A stretch of DNA of 64,000 nucleotides from Branchiostoma floridae. Lineage: Eukaryota > Chordata > Leptocardii > Amphioxiformes > Branchiostomatidae. Location: contig NC_049986.1 of assembly GCF_000003815.2 (NCBI RefSeq), positions 5,635,255 through 5,699,254 of the forward strand, in the 5' to 3' direction. Position numbers and translations under genes: made by a program. A model generated the notes under the pieces. It saw only the letters and a list, made by a program, of their open reading frames with translations, was not told the origin of the DNA and ran no database searches. Of this stretch, positions 37,136 through 64,000 are shown piece after piece (position 1 is the first letter of the stretch; each line of letters begins with the position of its first letter).

Positions 37136-39393
37136 AGTACCCCATTCCTGCAAAAATATATCCTACTACTGAAACAGGATGGAATACAACTAGGCACTAC
37201 AAGTGAACAATGACAAATAGCCCATATTGTAAGTATATGTAGTCAATATTTAGCACTCTATCATGTCCAAATCTGGGCAATCAAGTGACTGTTAATTCAA
37301 TTAACCTGCTGCAACTTATAAAAATCACTGGGAATGAACTGATAGAACAAATCAGCTAGTACATGTACAGTAATAGTAAGTAGTAAAGGCACTCGTCGGT
37401 ACATGACAAATAACTGAAAAAACAAACAAACAATATTTGAACATCTCACTGTCACTAACTCAAAGGAATGTATGCAAATGTCACTCTGATGTAAATAATG
37501 TTAAGATAGAAAATTAGACAGTTCTTTTGGTAAGACAACACTAATGTGTATGCTTATTTGCATTCTTCCTAGAAGTGTAACTCCACCTTACTTTACTTTA
37601 GGCTCTTTTACCATTTATCCATGCAATAACCTCAAACAAAGTACACACCCCAACTTTGGCAACAACTCGCAGCACCTTTTCAATTCCGAAAAGTTTAAAA
37701 AGTGTGTACTTTATTAGAGCAAATATGGTAAGTGTCTGATAGGACAAAACTGATCATTAGGAATAACAGCCCTTGAATACAGCTGGTGTAAGTATCCATG
37801 GTTACCTCATTCAAAGTGATACAGTTGTAAGGAAACTATTTGTCTAAATATAACATTGCTTTGAAATATTTTTCAAAAACAATTTTAGTTATTTGTTTAC
37901 TTAGCATAGCACTGGTCGGTGCATCATATAGATTTCTTTAGATTTTTTTGTTTTCTAATCTTAAATATAAGATTCTTACTTGTGAACACTACTTAAGCCC
38001 ATAGTATCAACAGCATAACATTTAGTGACTTTTTTGAAAATAAAACACTTAACTTGAGAATAATATCATATCCACTCTTTGGTAATAAAAGTATGCTGCA
38101 TTTGGTATTCATCCAAATGAGGAAACTTACATGCCTTTTATGTTTCAGCTATAATAATGTCAGTAATACCATGCAGTAATATAACTGAATGATGCTATCA
38201 TATAGTGATATAATTCTTAGTGACCATATGGCACCAGTTTACAAAAGAACAGCAAGTTTTTTTTACATCTGTTAATGATGAAATGATCTGGCAAATACAG
38301 TGGCCTGGGCAGCCTGTATATTGTGTCAGCATCAGCTATGTGAGAGAAAATTGGTGCCCTGGTAAAAAATCAAATCAGGCTGTGAGCTGTGTGATAGAGT
38401 TGGTGCCCTTGTGGGGCACATCAGGCTGTGAGCTGTGTGATAGAGTTGGTGCCCTGTTTGGACAGGTCAGGCTGTGATCTGTGTGATAGAGTTGGTGCCC
38501 TGTTTGGACAGGTCAGGCTGTGAGCTGTGTGATAGAGTTGGTGCCCTGTTTGGACAGGTCAGGCTGTGAGCTGTGTGATAGAGTTGGTGCCCTGTTTGGA
38601 CAGGTCAGGCTGTGAGCTGTGTGATAGAGTTGGTGCCCTGTTTGGACAGGTCAGGCTGTGAGCTGTGTGATAGAGTTGGTGCCCTGTTTGGACAGGTCAG
38701 GCTGTGAGCTGTGTGAGAGAGTTGGAGCCCTGGTTGGACAGCTCAGGTTGTGAGCTGTGTGATAGAGTTGGTGCCCTGGTTGGACAACTCAGGCTGTGAG
38801 CTGTGTGATAGAGTTGGTGCCCTGGTTGGACAACTCAGGCTGTGAGCTGTAGGAGACAGCTTGTGCCCTGGTGAGACAGGTCAGTCTGTGAGTTGTGTGA
38901 GAAACTTGGTGCTCTGGGGGGACAGGTCAGGCAGTGAGGAATGTGTAAGAGTTGGTGCCCTGGTGGGCCACCTTAGGTGTGAGTCACAGCATGGCTGTGA
39001 GCTGTGTGAGCGAATTGGTGCCCTGGTTGGACAGCTCAGGCTGTGAGCTGTGTGAGCGAGTTGGTCCCCTGGTGAGACAGGTCAGGCTGTGAGGTGTGTT
39101 AGAGAGTTGGTGCCCTGGTTGGACACATCAGGTGTGAGTCACAGCATGGCTGTGAGCTGTGTGAGCGAATTGGTGCCCTGGTTGGACAGCTCAGGCTGTG
39201 AGCTGTGTGAGCGAGTTGGTCCCCTGATGGGACAGGACAGGCTGTGAGCTGTGTTAGAGAGTTGGTGACCTGGTGGGACAGATCAGGTGTGAGTCAGAGC
39301 ATAGCTGTGAGCAAGCTAGTGCCCTGGTTGGACAGGTCAGGCTGTGAGCTGTGTGAGAGAGTTGGTGCCCTGGTGGGCCACATCAGGTGTGAG

Positions 39394-63829
<24,436 letters not shown>

Positions 63830-64000
63830 CTGGAGTTGAGATAATAAAATGAATGAATGAAGACTTATTGTACATACATTGCACAATGTATATACTCACT
63901 GGGTTAAGTACATGTTGCAACAAAAAAGATAGGTGACTGATACATATCATACATTCCTGTATACCATGTCAACCAAAGACAAAATTTAAATTCTACTTCT

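Larger units (their letters stand above)
28257..39393. other. intergenic region between convergent genes
   Basis: No host gene is recognised between the VWA5A-like stop and the phosphatase stop. The region is built from MITEs, an L1/Tx1-like LINE, a diverged repeat and a minisatellite (listed separately). The stretch 35390-38330 is AT-rich with no frame or repeat that I can define, apart from a short SINE-like fragment near 37.1 kb. Confidence 0.6.

Overview
This window reads as intron-rich metazoan nuclear DNA, most likely a cephalochordate (lancelet, Branchiostoma). That assignment is an inference from the gene families, the long repeat-filled introns, the mixture of CR1/L2-like and L1/Tx1-like LINEs, the very dense MITE load and the minisatellites. 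No species-diagnostic sequence was identified. A run of 100 Ns (52508-52607) shows it is a scaffold with a gap.

Layout. 1-10836 has no gene I can support; it holds diverged interspersed and tandem repeats, including a LINE tail, a hammerhead-like Penelope remnant and a large hairpin element. 10837-12900 (minus) is a complete-looking three-exon gene for a ~352-residue protein that I do not recognise. 14798-28256 (plus) is the middle and 3' part of a VWA5A-like gene (VIT + VWA domain). It carries a 1-nt frameshift just after the MIDAS motif and a 3-kb CR1/L2-like LINE inserted inside the next coding exon, so this copy is called a pseudogene or disrupted allele. 28257-39393 is intergenic: nested MITEs, a 5'-truncated L1/Tx1-like LINE with target-site duplication and poly-A tail, and a minisatellite. 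39394-63829 (minus) is a receptor-type protein tyrosine phosphatase: at least four Ig domains, a SEA-like stalk, one transmembrane helix and a single PTP domain with all catalytic motifs. Its 5' end lies beyond the window. Its introns host a second, intact CR1/L2-like LINE (48.0-51.5 kb), two large minisatellites, several MITEs and the inverted duplication beside the N gap.

The two larger genes converge tail to tail and have no evident functional link. The most notable observations are the LINE that splits a VWA exon at a frame-preserving junction, a phosphatase C-terminus encoded by the edge of a 46-bp minisatellite, a GC-AG intron inside the phosphatase active-site codons, several minisatellites tens of kb apart that share one core, hammerhead-like motifs, and MITEs whose target-site duplications can be read exactly. 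No CRISPR, operon or other prokaryotic-type system is present.
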